NCBI GenBank assembly: GCA_041390625.1
Contig: JAWKPM010000002.1
Location: forward strand, 1-64,000
Reading direction: 5' to 3'
DNA from: RBC038 sp041390625
Lineage (GTDB): Bacteria > Chloroflexota > Dehalococcoidia > UBA2979
DNA length: 64,000 bases
Shown here: positions 41,799-49,765 of the stretch, one piece after another
How positions within the stretch are numbered: position 1 is the first letter of the stretch
Layout: each line of letters opens with the position of its first letter
The notes under the pieces: model-generated
Seen by the model: the letters and a program-made list of their open reading frames with translations, nothing else
Databases searched by the model: none
Told to the model about the DNA's origin: nothing
Made by a program: the position numbers and the translations under genes

Positions 41799-42737
41799 GT
41801 GACTACCGCGCCCGCCATCTCCGTGACCGGTCTTCGCAAGGCATATGGCTCGTTCGAAGCGGTGCGCGGCATCGACCTCGAAGTGCGCAGTGGCGAGGTG
41901 TTCGCCCTCCTCGGTCCGAACGGCGCCGGCAAGACGACCACCGTCGAGATCCTCGAGGGGTATCGACCGCGCACGGCGGGCGAGGTTTCCGTGCTGGGCT
42001 ACGACCCGGCGCAGCACGGCCGCGCACTCCTCGAGCGCGTGGGGATCGTGCTGCAGACGACGGCGGCCGCCCTCGATCTGACGGTCGCCGAGGTCATCGA
42101 GATGTACCGCGGATACTACCCGCATCCTCGACCGCTCGATGAGACGATGGAGCTCGTGGGCCTGACGGAGCAGCGCGACATCCGCGTGCGCAAGCTCTCC
42201 GGAGGGCAGCAGCGTCGCCTCGATGTCGCGATCGGCCTCGCGGGCGACCCCGATCTGCTCTTCCTCGATGAGCCGACGACGGGCTTCGACCCCTCGGCAC
42301 GCCGCGACGCGTGGGGGCTTGTCGATGGCCTGCGCGACCTCGGCAAGACCGTCTTCCTCACCACGCACTACATGGACGAAGCGCAGGCGCTGGCCGACCG
42401 CGTCGCCATCATCGCTCGAGGCGAGATCGTGGCCCTCGGCGCGCCCGACGAGCTGATCGCGCGCGACCACGCCACCACGATCTCGTTCCATGATCCGGAG
42501 GACGGGCGCTCGCTGCCGGAGGTTCCGGGCACGGTCACGCGCCGGCTCGGCGCGATTCACATCGAGACGGAGCAGCCGACCGCGGCGCTCTTCGCGCTCA
42601 CGCGCTGGGCGACCGAGGTCGGTCGGGAGCTCGGGGATCTGCGTGTCGCCCGTCCCACCCTCGAAGAGGTCTACCTCGAGCTGACGCGCGACGCCGAGGC
42701 CGCGCCGCCGTCTGCCGTGGGCGAGGCCGCCTCGTGA
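41799..42737 (+). CDS. ABC transporter ATP-binding protein (drug-exporter type)
   Basis: The 312-residue protein has Walker A GPNGAGKTTT near residue 45, Q-loop VLQTTAA, signature LSGGQQRRLD near 133, Walker B LLFLDEPTTGFD and switch His in LTTHYMDEAQ. The C-terminal 90 residues form the extra domain seen in DrrA/NatA-like ATPases (PTLEEVYLELT). It starts at GTG and its last codons overlap the permease gene by four bases. The pair should export a hydrophobic compound or drug; substrate unknown. Confidence 0.92.
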   Translation: MTTAPAISVTGLRKAYGSFEAVRGIDLEVRSGEVFALLGPNGAGKTTTVEILEGYRPRTAGEVSVLGYDPAQHGRALLERVGIVLQTTAAALDLTVAEVIEMYRGYYPHPRPLDETMELVGLTEQRDIRVRKLSGGQQRRLDVAIGLAGDPDLLFLDEPTTGFDPSARRDAWGLVDGLRDLGKTVFLTTHYMDEAQALADRVAIIARGEIVALGAPDELIARDHATTISFHDPEDGRSLPEVPGTVTRRLGAIHIETEQPTAALFALTRWATEVGRELGDLRVARPTLEEVYLELTRDAEAAPPSAVGEAAS

Positions 42738-43510
42738 GCAACGTGCGGATGGTGCTTCGGCAGCTGCGCTACGAGAACGTCGCGCTGCGTCGGAACACGG
42801 CGGCGGCGTTCTTCACGTTCATCTTTCCGCTGATGTTCCTCGTGATCTTCACGCTCGTCTTCGGAAACGACGACATCACGGGGCCGGGCGGACGTACCAC
42901 GACGGCGGCGACGTTCTACACCGGCGCCATCGCGGCCTTCTCGATCGTGAACGCCTGTTACACGACCCTCGCGATGAACGTCGCGATCTCGAGGGACCGC
43001 GGCCAGCTCAAGCGCATCCGTGGCACGCCGTTGCCGCCCTGGGCGTTCATCACCGCCAAGATCCTGAACACCGTGTTGGTCGCCGTCCTGCTCGTGGTAA
43101 TCGTCACCGTCTTCGGGTGGCTGTTCTACGACGTCTCCGTCCCGACGAACACGTTGCCCGGCCTCGTGCTGGCACTCGTCGTCGGGGCGGCCGCCTTCGC
43201 GGCGCTCGGCCTCGCGATCACCGGTTTCGTGCGCAACGAGGACGCCGCACCGGCGATCGTCAACGCCACCATTCTGCCGCTGCTGTTCATCTCGGACGTC
43301 TTCATCCCCCTCGATTCCGCGCCCGGCTGGCTCGGCACAGTCGCCTCGATCTTCCCGGTGCGGCCGCTGGCGGAATCGATGCACACGGCCTTCAACCCTT
43401 TCACCGAAGGGGCGGCCGTCGATGTGCGAAACCTGCTGGTAATGGCGGCGTGGGGCGCGGTCGGCGTCGTCGCCTCGATGCGCTTCTTCCGCTGGGAGCC
43501 GCGCCGCTAG
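42734..43510 (+). CDS. ABC-2 type permease
   Basis: The 258-residue protein has six transmembrane segments and the ABC-2 signature region (FISDVFIPLDSAPGWLGTVASIFPVRPLAESMHTAF). The first long segment FFTFIFPLMFLVIFTLVFG follows a short amphipathic cytoplasmic helix. It starts at a GTG that overlaps the ATPase stop (GTGA). With the ATPase it forms a two-component exporter of the DrrAB/ABC-2 kind. Confidence 0.9.
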   Translation: MSNVRMVLRQLRYENVALRRNTAAAFFTFIFPLMFLVIFTLVFGNDDITGPGGRTTTAATFYTGAIAAFSIVNACYTTLAMNVAISRDRGQLKRIRGTPLPPWAFITAKILNTVLVAVLLVVIVTVFGWLFYDVSVPTNTLPGLVLALVVGAAAFAALGLAITGFVRNEDAAPAIVNATILPLLFISDVFIPLDSAPGWLGTVASIFPVRPLAESMHTAFNPFTEGAAVDVRNLLVMAAWGAVGVVASMRFFRWEPRR

Positions 43511-43518
43511 TCCTCGAG

Positions 43519-43536
43519 GCCTCGACGGGCCGAGGC
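43519..43536. terminator. Hairpin between convergent ABC permease and ctaB genes
   Basis: GCCTCG and CGAGGC form a six-pair stem around ACGGGC. The 40-base gap holds three copies of the CCTCGA motif, and the stem is built from them. It lacks a T run, so its role as terminator is tentative. Confidence 0.35.
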
Positions 43537-43550
43537 GCCTCGATGCCCGG

Positions 43551-44492
43551 CTAGCCGAAGAGCAGCTGGTCGACGAGCATCGCGCCGAAGACGGCAGCGA
43601 GGTAGGCGTTCGCGTAGAGGAAGACGGGGATCGCGCGCTCGAGGCCGGCGCTACGGCGCAGCTGCGTCGCGAGGACGATGAAGCCGATGCCCGCACCCGC
43701 GGCCACGAGGAAGTAGAGCGCGCCCATGTGGGCGACCGCCCCAAAGATGAACGTCAGGGCGACGCACAGGTACGTGTAGAGCACGATCTGGCGCTTCGTC
43801 TCGGTCTCGCCCCACACCACCGGCATCATCGGCACGCCGGCCAGTCGGTAGTCGTCCTGCAGACGCAGCGAGAGCGCCCAGAAGTGCGGTGGCGTCCAGT
43901 AGAAGACCACGAGGAAGAGCAGCAGCGCCGGCGCCTCGACGGAGTTCGTCACGGCCGCCCAGCCGATCAGCGGGGGGGCGGCTCCCGCGGCGCCGCCGAT
44001 CACGATGTTCTGTACCGAACGCCGCTTGAGGCCGTACGTGTAGACGCCCACGTACACCCCGATCGCGAGCACCGAGAGCAGCGCCGACAGCGCGTTGACC
44101 TGCCACGCGAGCCACGCCACCGAGGCGACGCCGAGCGCGACCCCAAAGGCGACGGCGTGAGCCGGCCGCACGAGGCCTGCTGGGAGCGGCCGCTTTCGCG
44201 TACGCCGCATCACCTGATCGATGTCACGGTCGGCGAACTGGTTCAGCGCGGAGGCGCTTCCCGCCGAGAGGAACCCGCCGATGAGCGTCGCGACGACGAG
44301 GCCGGTCCCGGGCCAGCCCTGGGCGGCGACGACCATCGCCGGGACGGTCGTGATGAAGAGCAGGACGATGATCGTGGGCTTCGTCAGCTCGAAGTAGGCG
44401 CGCGCCAGGGGCACGAGGCCCGTGGCACGACTCGCCTCGGGAACCGCCGGCTGCGGTGCGGCGACCGGCTCGAGCTGCGAGGTCTGCGCCAT
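43551..44492 (-). CDS. ctaB: Protoheme IX farnesyltransferase (heme O synthase)
   Basis: The 313-residue protein is a UbiA-family prenyltransferase with about nine transmembrane segments. It has the first Asp-rich motif NQFADRDIDQVMRRTRKRPLP (about residues 83-103) and the second-loop YTYGLKRRS. It attaches farnesyl to heme b, making heme O for the oxidase. The ATG overlaps the ctaA stop by one base (TGATG), so heme O and heme A synthesis are co-translated. It is the last gene of the minus-strand ccm-cta block. Confidence 0.95.
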   Translation of the reverse strand: MAQTSQLEPVAAPQPAVPEASRATGLVPLARAYFELTKPTIIVLLFITTVPAMVVAAQGWPGTGLVVATLIGGFLSAGSASALNQFADRDIDQVMRRTRKRPLPAGLVRPAHAVAFGVALGVASVAWLAWQVNALSALLSVLAIGVYVGVYTYGLKRRSVQNIVIGGAAGAAPPLIGWAAVTNSVEAPALLLFLVVFYWTPPHFWALSLRLQDDYRLAGVPMMPVVWGETETKRQIVLYTYLCVALTFIFGAVAHMGALYFLVAAGAGIGFIVLATQLRRSAGLERAIPVFLYANAYLAAVFGAMLVDQLLFG

Positions 44493-45478
44493 CAGCCGCT
44501 GGTCCCGGCTCGCGCCTCGCCCGGTCGCGCCGGCGCGGGCCTCGAGGCCTCGACGGTCCTCGTGGGCTCCGCCTGCATCCTCGAGCCGACGACGAGCAGC
44601 ACCATGGTGGCCCAGATCGCGGCCGCCACGGCGAGGTGGGCGACGAGCGCTGCCTCGGAGAAGTCCGTCAGCACGTTGAGCCCGCCGATGGCGATCTGCA
44701 GGACGTACAGCCCCACGAGGACCCAGCCGCCGAATCGCACGCCCGGCGCGTTCGACAGTTGCGAGGCGGCAAGCGCCACGAAGGCCACCGCCCCCAGCCC
44801 GAGGACCACGGTGATGCGATGCAGCCAGTGGATGCTCGTCTCGCGTCCGCCGTCGACGAACGGGATGGGCGCCTCGACGCATGACGGCCACGTCGTGCAG
44901 GCCGAGGTGGAGCCGCTGCCGACGACGTAGGCGCCGATCAGCAGCACCCCAGCCGTGACCGCTGCCGAGACCATCGCAATGCGCGCGAAGGTGCGGCGCT
45001 CCGGGTCATCGAGGGTGGTTCGTCCCTCGCCGAGGAACGCGAACAGGGCGAGCAGCGCCAGCACCGCGAGCAGCACCAGCGCGGTGCCGAGGTGGAACGT
45101 GATGACCTCGGCCGGCAGCTCGCGCTCGACCGTGACCTTGCCGAGCCAGGCCTGCAGCCCGAGCAGCGGCAACGAGGCCGCCGCCAGCGCGCGCGCCGTT
45201 GTGTCGATCTTGCGAATGCGCAGGGTGACGAGGGCGGTCGTCACGACCAGCAGCCCGACGACGGCCGCCAGTGTCCGGTGCGAATACTCGATGATCGCTG
45301 TCTGATCCGCCGGCGGGATGAGCCGTCCGTGGCACAGCGGCCAATCGGGGCATCCGAGGCCGGAGTCGGTGGTGCGCACGATCGCGCCGACCGCGATGAG
45401 GGCCAGGGTCAGTGCCGCCGTCACGACGGTCAGCCACTGGTACCGAGACCACCCGGAGGGGGAGAGCGACCCGTTCAT
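44492..45478 (-). CDS. ctaA: Heme A synthase
   Basis: The 328-residue protein has eight transmembrane segments in two repeated halves. Each half has the family's His and Cys features: IIEYSHRTLA (ExxHR) and SIHWLHRITVV, plus the extracytoplasmic Cys pairs GCPDWPLC and ACTTWPSC. It oxidises heme O to heme A. It lies 88 bases after ccmD and is coupled to ctaB. A C-terminal polar tail of about 30 residues is not conserved. Confidence 0.95.
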   Translation of the reverse strand: MNGSLSPSGWSRYQWLTVVTAALTLALIAVGAIVRTTDSGLGCPDWPLCHGRLIPPADQTAIIEYSHRTLAAVVGLLVVTTALVTLRIRKIDTTARALAAASLPLLGLQAWLGKVTVERELPAEVITFHLGTALVLLAVLALLALFAFLGEGRTTLDDPERRTFARIAMVSAAVTAGVLLIGAYVVGSGSTSACTTWPSCVEAPIPFVDGGRETSIHWLHRITVVLGLGAVAFVALAASQLSNAPGVRFGGWVLVGLYVLQIAIGGLNVLTDFSEAALVAHLAVAAAIWATMVLLVVGSRMQAEPTRTVEASRPAPARPGEARAGTSG

Positions 45479-45566
45479 CGGTCACCTTTCACCGCTTCGA
45501 GGCGGCGGCATCCGAAGGCCCTGCGCGCCTCGATCAGCCGCTAGGGGCATCGTAGCGTGCGGGCCG

Positions 45567-45785
45567 CTAGACGCCTCGCTCGGCGGTCCTTGCCGAAGTG
45601 GGACCTTCGGCAGGTGCTGCCACCTCGCGAGGCGCCGTTGCCGGCTGCTCCTCCTCGAGACGCTCCTGCAGCTGCTCGAGCTCCCGCTGCAGCGTGCGCA
45701 GCCGCATCTGCAGCCAGAGCAGGTAGACGAACAGGCCTGCCCAGAACACCGCGAAGCCCGCGAACAAGTACTCGAGGTGGTCCAT
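45567..45785 (-). CDS. ccmD: CcmD-like heme exporter small subunit
   Basis: The 72-residue protein has one N-terminal transmembrane helix (LEYLFAGFAVFWAGLFVYLLWLQ) followed by a short coiled coil (RLRTLQRELEQLQERLEEE), the CcmD layout. CcmD sits with CcmABC and helps release holo-CcmE. The ATG directly follows the TAG of ccmC. The C-terminal half is a polar, probably disordered tail. Confidence 0.8.
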   Translation of the reverse strand: MDHLEYLFAGFAVFWAGLFVYLLWLQMRLRTLQRELEQLQERLEEEQPATAPREVAAPAEGPTSARTAERGV

Positions 45786-46574
45786 CTACGAACGTCCCAT
45801 CCCGCGCTCCTCGCGACGGTCGAGGCGTGCGCGCAGCTCCTGCGCTCGCAGCGTGAGCGACTCGGTCTCCGCGCGCAGCACGATGAGCCACGTCGCGAGC
45901 AGTGTGATCGCGATGAACCCGATCCCGAGGACGATCAGCATCTCCCCCGGGAGCGATGGCGTCGGGTCGAAGACGATCGGCTGTGGGTGGAGCGTGCGCC
46001 ACCACCGCACCGACATCTGGATGATCGGGATGTCCGCGAACGCGATGATCGCGAACACCGCGCCGAAGCGCGCTGCTTGCTCGTCGGAGGGCTCCGCCAC
46101 GCTTCGCGCGAGCAAGTAGCCGCTGTAGAGCAGGAACAGGATCAGGGTGCTGGTGAGCCGCGCATCCCAGGTCCAGTACACGCCCCAGATCGGCCGGCCC
46201 CAGATTGCGCCGGTAGCCAGCGCGAACCCGGTGAAGAGCACGCCGACCCCGGCGGCCGAGCGGGCCACCGCGTCCCAGCGCATGTCCCGCTTCCACAGCA
46301 GAGCAATCGAGCAGACGAACACGACGAAGAAGGCGCCGTAGGCCGCGATGGCGGACGGCACGTGGATGTAGAAGAGGCGCTGCACCTCGCCCTCGACGGC
46401 CTCGCGAGGCGCGGCGATCACCGCCCCCACGATCAACGCGAACATTGAGATGCCGACGAGTGGCGGCAGCGCGACCCAGCGCAGGCTGTACGCGCGCAGG
46501 GCGAGGCGCGTGACCAACCCGAGCGGGCCGTTTCCCGTCGCCGCGTTCGTCGCCTCGAAGCCGCGCGCGCTCAT
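45786..46574 (-). CDS. ccmC: Heme exporter protein CcmC
   Basis: The 262-residue protein has six transmembrane segments and the tryptophan-rich heme-handling motif WGVYWTWDARLTS (about residues 128-140), with flanking conserved His in FYIHVPSAI and TLHPQPIV. CcmC loads heme onto CcmE at the outer face of the membrane. The ATG overlaps the ccmB stop by four bases. Confidence 0.94.
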   Translation of the reverse strand: MSARGFEATNAATGNGPLGLVTRLALRAYSLRWVALPPLVGISMFALIVGAVIAAPREAVEGEVQRLFYIHVPSAIAAYGAFFVVFVCSIALLWKRDMRWDAVARSAAGVGVLFTGFALATGAIWGRPIWGVYWTWDARLTSTLILFLLYSGYLLARSVAEPSDEQAARFGAVFAIIAFADIPIIQMSVRWWRTLHPQPIVFDPTPSLPGEMLIVLGIGFIAITLLATWLIVLRAETESLTLRAQELRARLDRREERGMGRS

Positions 46575-47227
46575 CGTTCGACCACCAGCGGGAAGAGCAG
46601 GGCCGCGCCCATCAGGCTCCAGAGGGTGAAGACGGAGAGCAGCAGCATCCACGGCGCGGAGCCCGTCGGCTCGCCCAGCGCCCCGCCCGTGGCGCGCACC
46701 GCAGCGATGAGCAGCGGCACGAGCACCGGCAGCGAGAGCACCGGCAGCAGCACGGCGCGAGCACGGGCCTGGCCGCCCATGGTCGACAGCAGTGTCGTCA
46801 TTGAGACATAACCAGTTGTGCCGATCAGGGTGATGAGCCCGAGTTCTGCGTCGAGGAGGGTGATGCCGAACAGGATAGTCGCGAGGCCGAGGACCGCAAC
46901 CTCGATGGTTAACAGCGCTATTAGATTCGCAATGGCCTTACCGAGGTACAACGCCGTTCGAGGCACCGGCGCGAGCAGCATCGCGTCGAATGTGCCTTGC
47001 TCCTGCTCCTGCACGAACGAGTGCCCGCTCGCGATGATTCCCGCGAAGAGGAACGTCACCCACAGCACGCCGGGCAGCAGAGGCCGGACGTCGCCGGTCG
47101 CGAGATCGAGGGCGAACGAGAACGTGAGGATGGTGATCGCGGCGAACGCCCCGGCGGAGACCCAGCCGCTGCGCTGCCGCCACAGCAGCCGCAGGTCCTT
47201 CGCGACGACGGCGCGGACGGCGCTCAC
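46571..47227 (-). CDS. ccmB: Heme exporter protein CcmB
   Basis: The 218-residue protein has six transmembrane segments and the CcmB-family middle region FVQEQEQGTFDAMLLAPVPRTALYLGK. It pairs with the CcmA ATPase in the complex that frees holo-CcmE. The GTG start overlaps the ccmA stop by four bases (GTGA), and the end overlaps ccmC by four. Confidence 0.93.
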   Translation of the reverse strand: MSAVRAVVAKDLRLLWRQRSGWVSAGAFAAITILTFSFALDLATGDVRPLLPGVLWVTFLFAGIIASGHSFVQEQEQGTFDAMLLAPVPRTALYLGKAIANLIALLTIEVAVLGLATILFGITLLDAELGLITLIGTTGYVSMTTLLSTMGGQARARAVLLPVLSLPVLVPLLIAAVRATGGALGEPTGSAPWMLLLSVFTLWSLMGAALLFPLVVER

Positions 47228-47883
47228 GTCGCGACCGTCTCGGGCAGCGAGGCCTCGAGGATGCGACCGGCCTCGAGGGTGATCACGCCGTCGGCCCACG
47301 CGTCGACGCGCTCCCGTCGATGCGTGGCGGCCAGCACGGTGATGCCGGGCGCCGTCAGCATCAGCTCATCGAGGAGGCCGAGCGCTTCGGCATCGAGGCC
47401 GGTCTCCGGCTCATCGAGGAGCAGCACCTCGGGGCGGTGCACGAGCGCGCGCGCGATCGCCAGGCGCTGGTGGTAGCCGCGCGAGAGGACGTCGACCTCC
47501 TCGTGGCGGCGGCGCCAGAGCCCGACCGCACGCAGCAGCTCCTCAATGCGCGTCGGTGTATCGGCGACACCGTAGAGCCGCGCGAAGAACTCGAGGTTCT
47601 CAAGCGACGACAGCTGCTCGTAGAGCATCGGTCGGTGCGCGAGCACGCCGACGCGTCGCCGCACCTCGTCACCCTCAGTCTCGAGGTCGAAGCCCGCGAC
47701 GCTGCCGCCCCCTTGCGAGGGCGAGGCGAGGGTCGAGAGCACCTCGAGCAGGGTCGACTTCCCCGCGCCGTTCGCGCCGAGCAACGCCACCCGCGCGCCG
47801 GCCGGCACGACGAACGAGACGTCCTCGAGGACGGTGTGCAGGCCGAAGCGCTTCGTGAGGCCGCGCGCCTCGATGCCGCTCAT
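47224..47883 (-). CDS. ccmA: Heme exporter ATPase CcmA
   Basis: The 219-residue ATPase has Walker A GANGAGKSTL (about residues 36-45), a signature-like LSRGYHQRLAIARAL, Walker B VLLLDEPETGLD and switch His ATHRRERVD. The signature LSRG instead of LSGG is within the variation seen in CcmA proteins. Its ATG overlaps the preceding stop by four bases (ATGA). Confidence 0.92.
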   Translation of the reverse strand: MSGIEARGLTKRFGLHTVLEDVSFVVPAGARVALLGANGAGKSTLLEVLSTLASPSQGGGSVAGFDLETEGDEVRRRVGVLAHRPMLYEQLSSLENLEFFARLYGVADTPTRIEELLRAVGLWRRRHEEVDVLSRGYHQRLAIARALVHRPEVLLLDEPETGLDAEALGLLDELMLTAPGITVLAATHRRERVDAWADGVITLEAGRILEASLPETVAT

Positions 47884-48938
47884 GCGTCCGCGGTGCCCGC
47901 GGCGCCCCGCGCGCGGCCGAGTGAGACGAGGTGCGCCCCGACGGCGATGACGCCGAGCGCCAGCCCGAGCCCGATCGCCGCGCCCGGCATCGAGGTCAGG
48001 GGCGACGGCGGCTTGGCGCCAGACAGCCCCTCGAGGTCCACGAGCAGGCTGCGCCCGGGCTCGAGGGCGCCGGTGCTCACGATGCTGACGAGCGTCTCCC
48101 CCTCGATCGTGGCGTCCTCGCCGCGTTCCGCCTCGGCCGCGGGCTCGACGCGCCCGACGAAGGTCTCGGGCACGAGCACCTCGATGGAGTCGGTCGGCAG
48201 CGAGGGGGTCAGGCGCAGGCGGTACGCGTCGGCGTCGCGGTCGTATCCCACGATGAACTGGCTCACGAGGGAGGTCTCGCCCGGGCGCAGGGCGGCGTCG
48301 GTGTTGAGCGTCGCGCCCTCGACGGCGAACGTGCCGGGCACCGGGATGCCGCCGTACGCCGCCGTGCCGTCGGCCGCGGTCGCGCCATCGGGCAGCGGCA
48401 GGCGCACGCTCGGGCCGTCGGCGCCCACGTACGTCTCGAGCGAGGGGTTCAGCACGATGTCCTCTCGCACGAAGGTCATCTCCCCGGCCGCACGGTCGAG
48501 CGCCAGCATCGTCACCGTCGTCGAGGCGATGCGCAACGCCGGGGCCTCGTTCGTCACGCCGAACACCTCGATCGAGACGTCCGCCGAGGGCAGGTCGGGC
48601 GACAGCAGCACCGGCGTCGTCGAGAAGTAGGTCACGCCGTCGATGAAGGCGCGCACGAGGTAGGTCGTGCCGGGGTCGGCCGGCGCCTCGATCGCGAAGC
48701 GTGCGCCCTCACTCGTGCCGTCGAAGGTCACGATGCCGCCCGTGCCGTCGATGCCCACCACCTCGACGCGCGTGCCGTCGAGGCTGAGCGTGGAGTCGGG
48801 CGAGCTCAACTCCCCGGCGATCGTGCCTGCGGGTGGTACCGCCTGTGCGCGCGCCTCGAAGGTGTTCGTCGCGCCGAGGACCGCGCCCGCGAGCGCCAGT
48901 ACGAGCAGGGCTGCCATCCGACGGAATCGCATGCTCAC
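47880..48938 (-). CDS. Exported ccm-operon protein of unknown function
   Basis: The 352-residue protein has a signal peptide (AALLVLALAGAVLGATNTFEARA), a beta-rich extracytoplasmic body (about residues 35-305) that opens like a carboxypeptidase-regulatory/Ig-type domain (GTIAGELSSPDSTLSLDGTRVEVVG), and a single C-terminal transmembrane helix (GAAIGLGLALGVIAVGAHLV). The GTG start overlaps the upstream gene by four bases and the stop overlaps ccmA, so it is embedded in the cytochrome c maturation operon. No Cys or His motif for heme or thiol chemistry is evident. An assembly or heme-delivery accessory is the likeliest role, by context. Confidence 0.6.
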   Translation of the reverse strand: MSMRFRRMAALLVLALAGAVLGATNTFEARAQAVPPAGTIAGELSSPDSTLSLDGTRVEVVGIDGTGGIVTFDGTSEGARFAIEAPADPGTTYLVRAFIDGVTYFSTTPVLLSPDLPSADVSIEVFGVTNEAPALRIASTTVTMLALDRAAGEMTFVREDIVLNPSLETYVGADGPSVRLPLPDGATAADGTAAYGGIPVPGTFAVEGATLNTDAALRPGETSLVSQFIVGYDRDADAYRLRLTPSLPTDSIEVLVPETFVGRVEPAAEAERGEDATIEGETLVSIVSTGALEPGRSLLVDLEGLSGAKPPSPLTSMPGAAIGLGLALGVIAVGAHLVSLGRARGAAGTADA

Positions 48939-49237
48939 GAGGCGTCCGCCGAGACATCTGCCCTTGCATCGAGGTCAATGCCGGCGTCGCGCAGCGCCTC
49001 GGTCACTGCTCGCAGCTCGGGGCCGAGGGCGCGCCGTCCGGCCTGGCGGTCGGCCGCATCGATGCGGCCCGCCGCGAGGTCCTCGTCCAGCTCGCGTAGC
49101 TCATCAAGGAGGACGCGCCGGCGCTCGAGGAGTCGCGCTTCCTCGTCGACGGAGTCACGCTGGCCTCGAGACGGCCGCGCGAGGCCGATCGCGCCGGCCG
49201 CGACCAGCGCGAAGACGAGCAGCACCGCCCACTCCAC
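48935..49237 (-). CDS. CcmI-like small membrane protein
   Basis: The 100-residue protein has one N-terminal transmembrane helix (WAVLLVFALVAAGAIGLA) and a charged coiled-coil-like region (RLLERRRVLLDELRELDEDLAAGRID) that resembles the first membrane and coiled segment of CcmI, without the TPR domain. CcmI brings apocytochrome to the heme ligase. It lies between ccmH and the unknown exported protein with tight spacing. It could instead be a diverged zinc-ribbon-less YhdN-type protein; the identity is from position and topology. Confidence 0.6.
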   Translation of the reverse strand: MEWAVLLVFALVAAGAIGLARPSRGQRDSVDEEARLLERRRVLLDELRELDEDLAAGRIDAADRQAGRRALGPELRAVTEALRDAGIDLDARADVSADAS

Positions 49238-49245
49238 GGGATCGG

Positions 49246-49764
49246 CTAGCGCTCGCCGTCGGCCGCGCGCACCTGCGCGTCGAGCCAGCGCTCATCCACC
49301 TCGCCTGGGGGCGTCGCGCGTCGAGGCGGCTCGCCGCGGCCTCGCAGCAGCCACCAGCCGCCGAGGCCCGCGACGATGACGATCGAGCCGCCGACCCAGC
49401 CCCAGAGCCAGAGGTTGAAGCCGGACTTCGGCACGGCGGCCAGCACGCGCTCGCCGTAGCGCGTCGAGAAGAACAGGAGGATGTCGTCGGATGTCGCCCC
49501 GGCCGCGAGGCGCTCTCGAATGAGGCGCTTCATGTCCTGGCAGATTGCCAGCTCGCAGACATCGAGCCGCTTGTTGGTGCACTGGGGGCAGAGCAGCTGC
49601 CGCTCGATCTGCAGCGCCTGCGCCTCCTGACGAGGCGTCAGCTCGGGCCCCTCCTGCGCCTCGACGGTCGACGCGCCGAAAACGCTCGCTCCCCACAGCG
49701 CGGCGCCGAGGAGCGTGGCGGCGACCAGCGCCACGAGGCGGCCTCGGGACGGACTCGCGTGCAC
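49246..49764 (-). CDS. ccmH: Cytochrome c maturation protein CcmH
   Basis: The 172-residue protein has a signal/anchor helix, a periplasmic three-helix domain with the redox motif LLCPQCTNKRL (CxxC, about residues 58-61), VCELAICQDMKRLIRERL, and a C-terminal transmembrane helix (GSIVIVAGLGGWWLL). CcmH reduces apocytochrome c thiols before heme attachment. Two extra Cys (CELAIC) follow the active motif, more than in the E. coli type. The GTG at 49764 lies two bases after the ccmF stop. Confidence 0.9.
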   Translation of the reverse strand: MHASPSRGRLVALVAATLLGAALWGASVFGASTVEAQEGPELTPRQEAQALQIERQLLCPQCTNKRLDVCELAICQDMKRLIRERLAAGATSDDILLFFSTRYGERVLAAVPKSGFNLWLWGWVGGSIVIVAGLGGWWLLRGRGEPPRRATPPGEVDERWLDAQVRAADGER

Positions 49765-49765
49765 G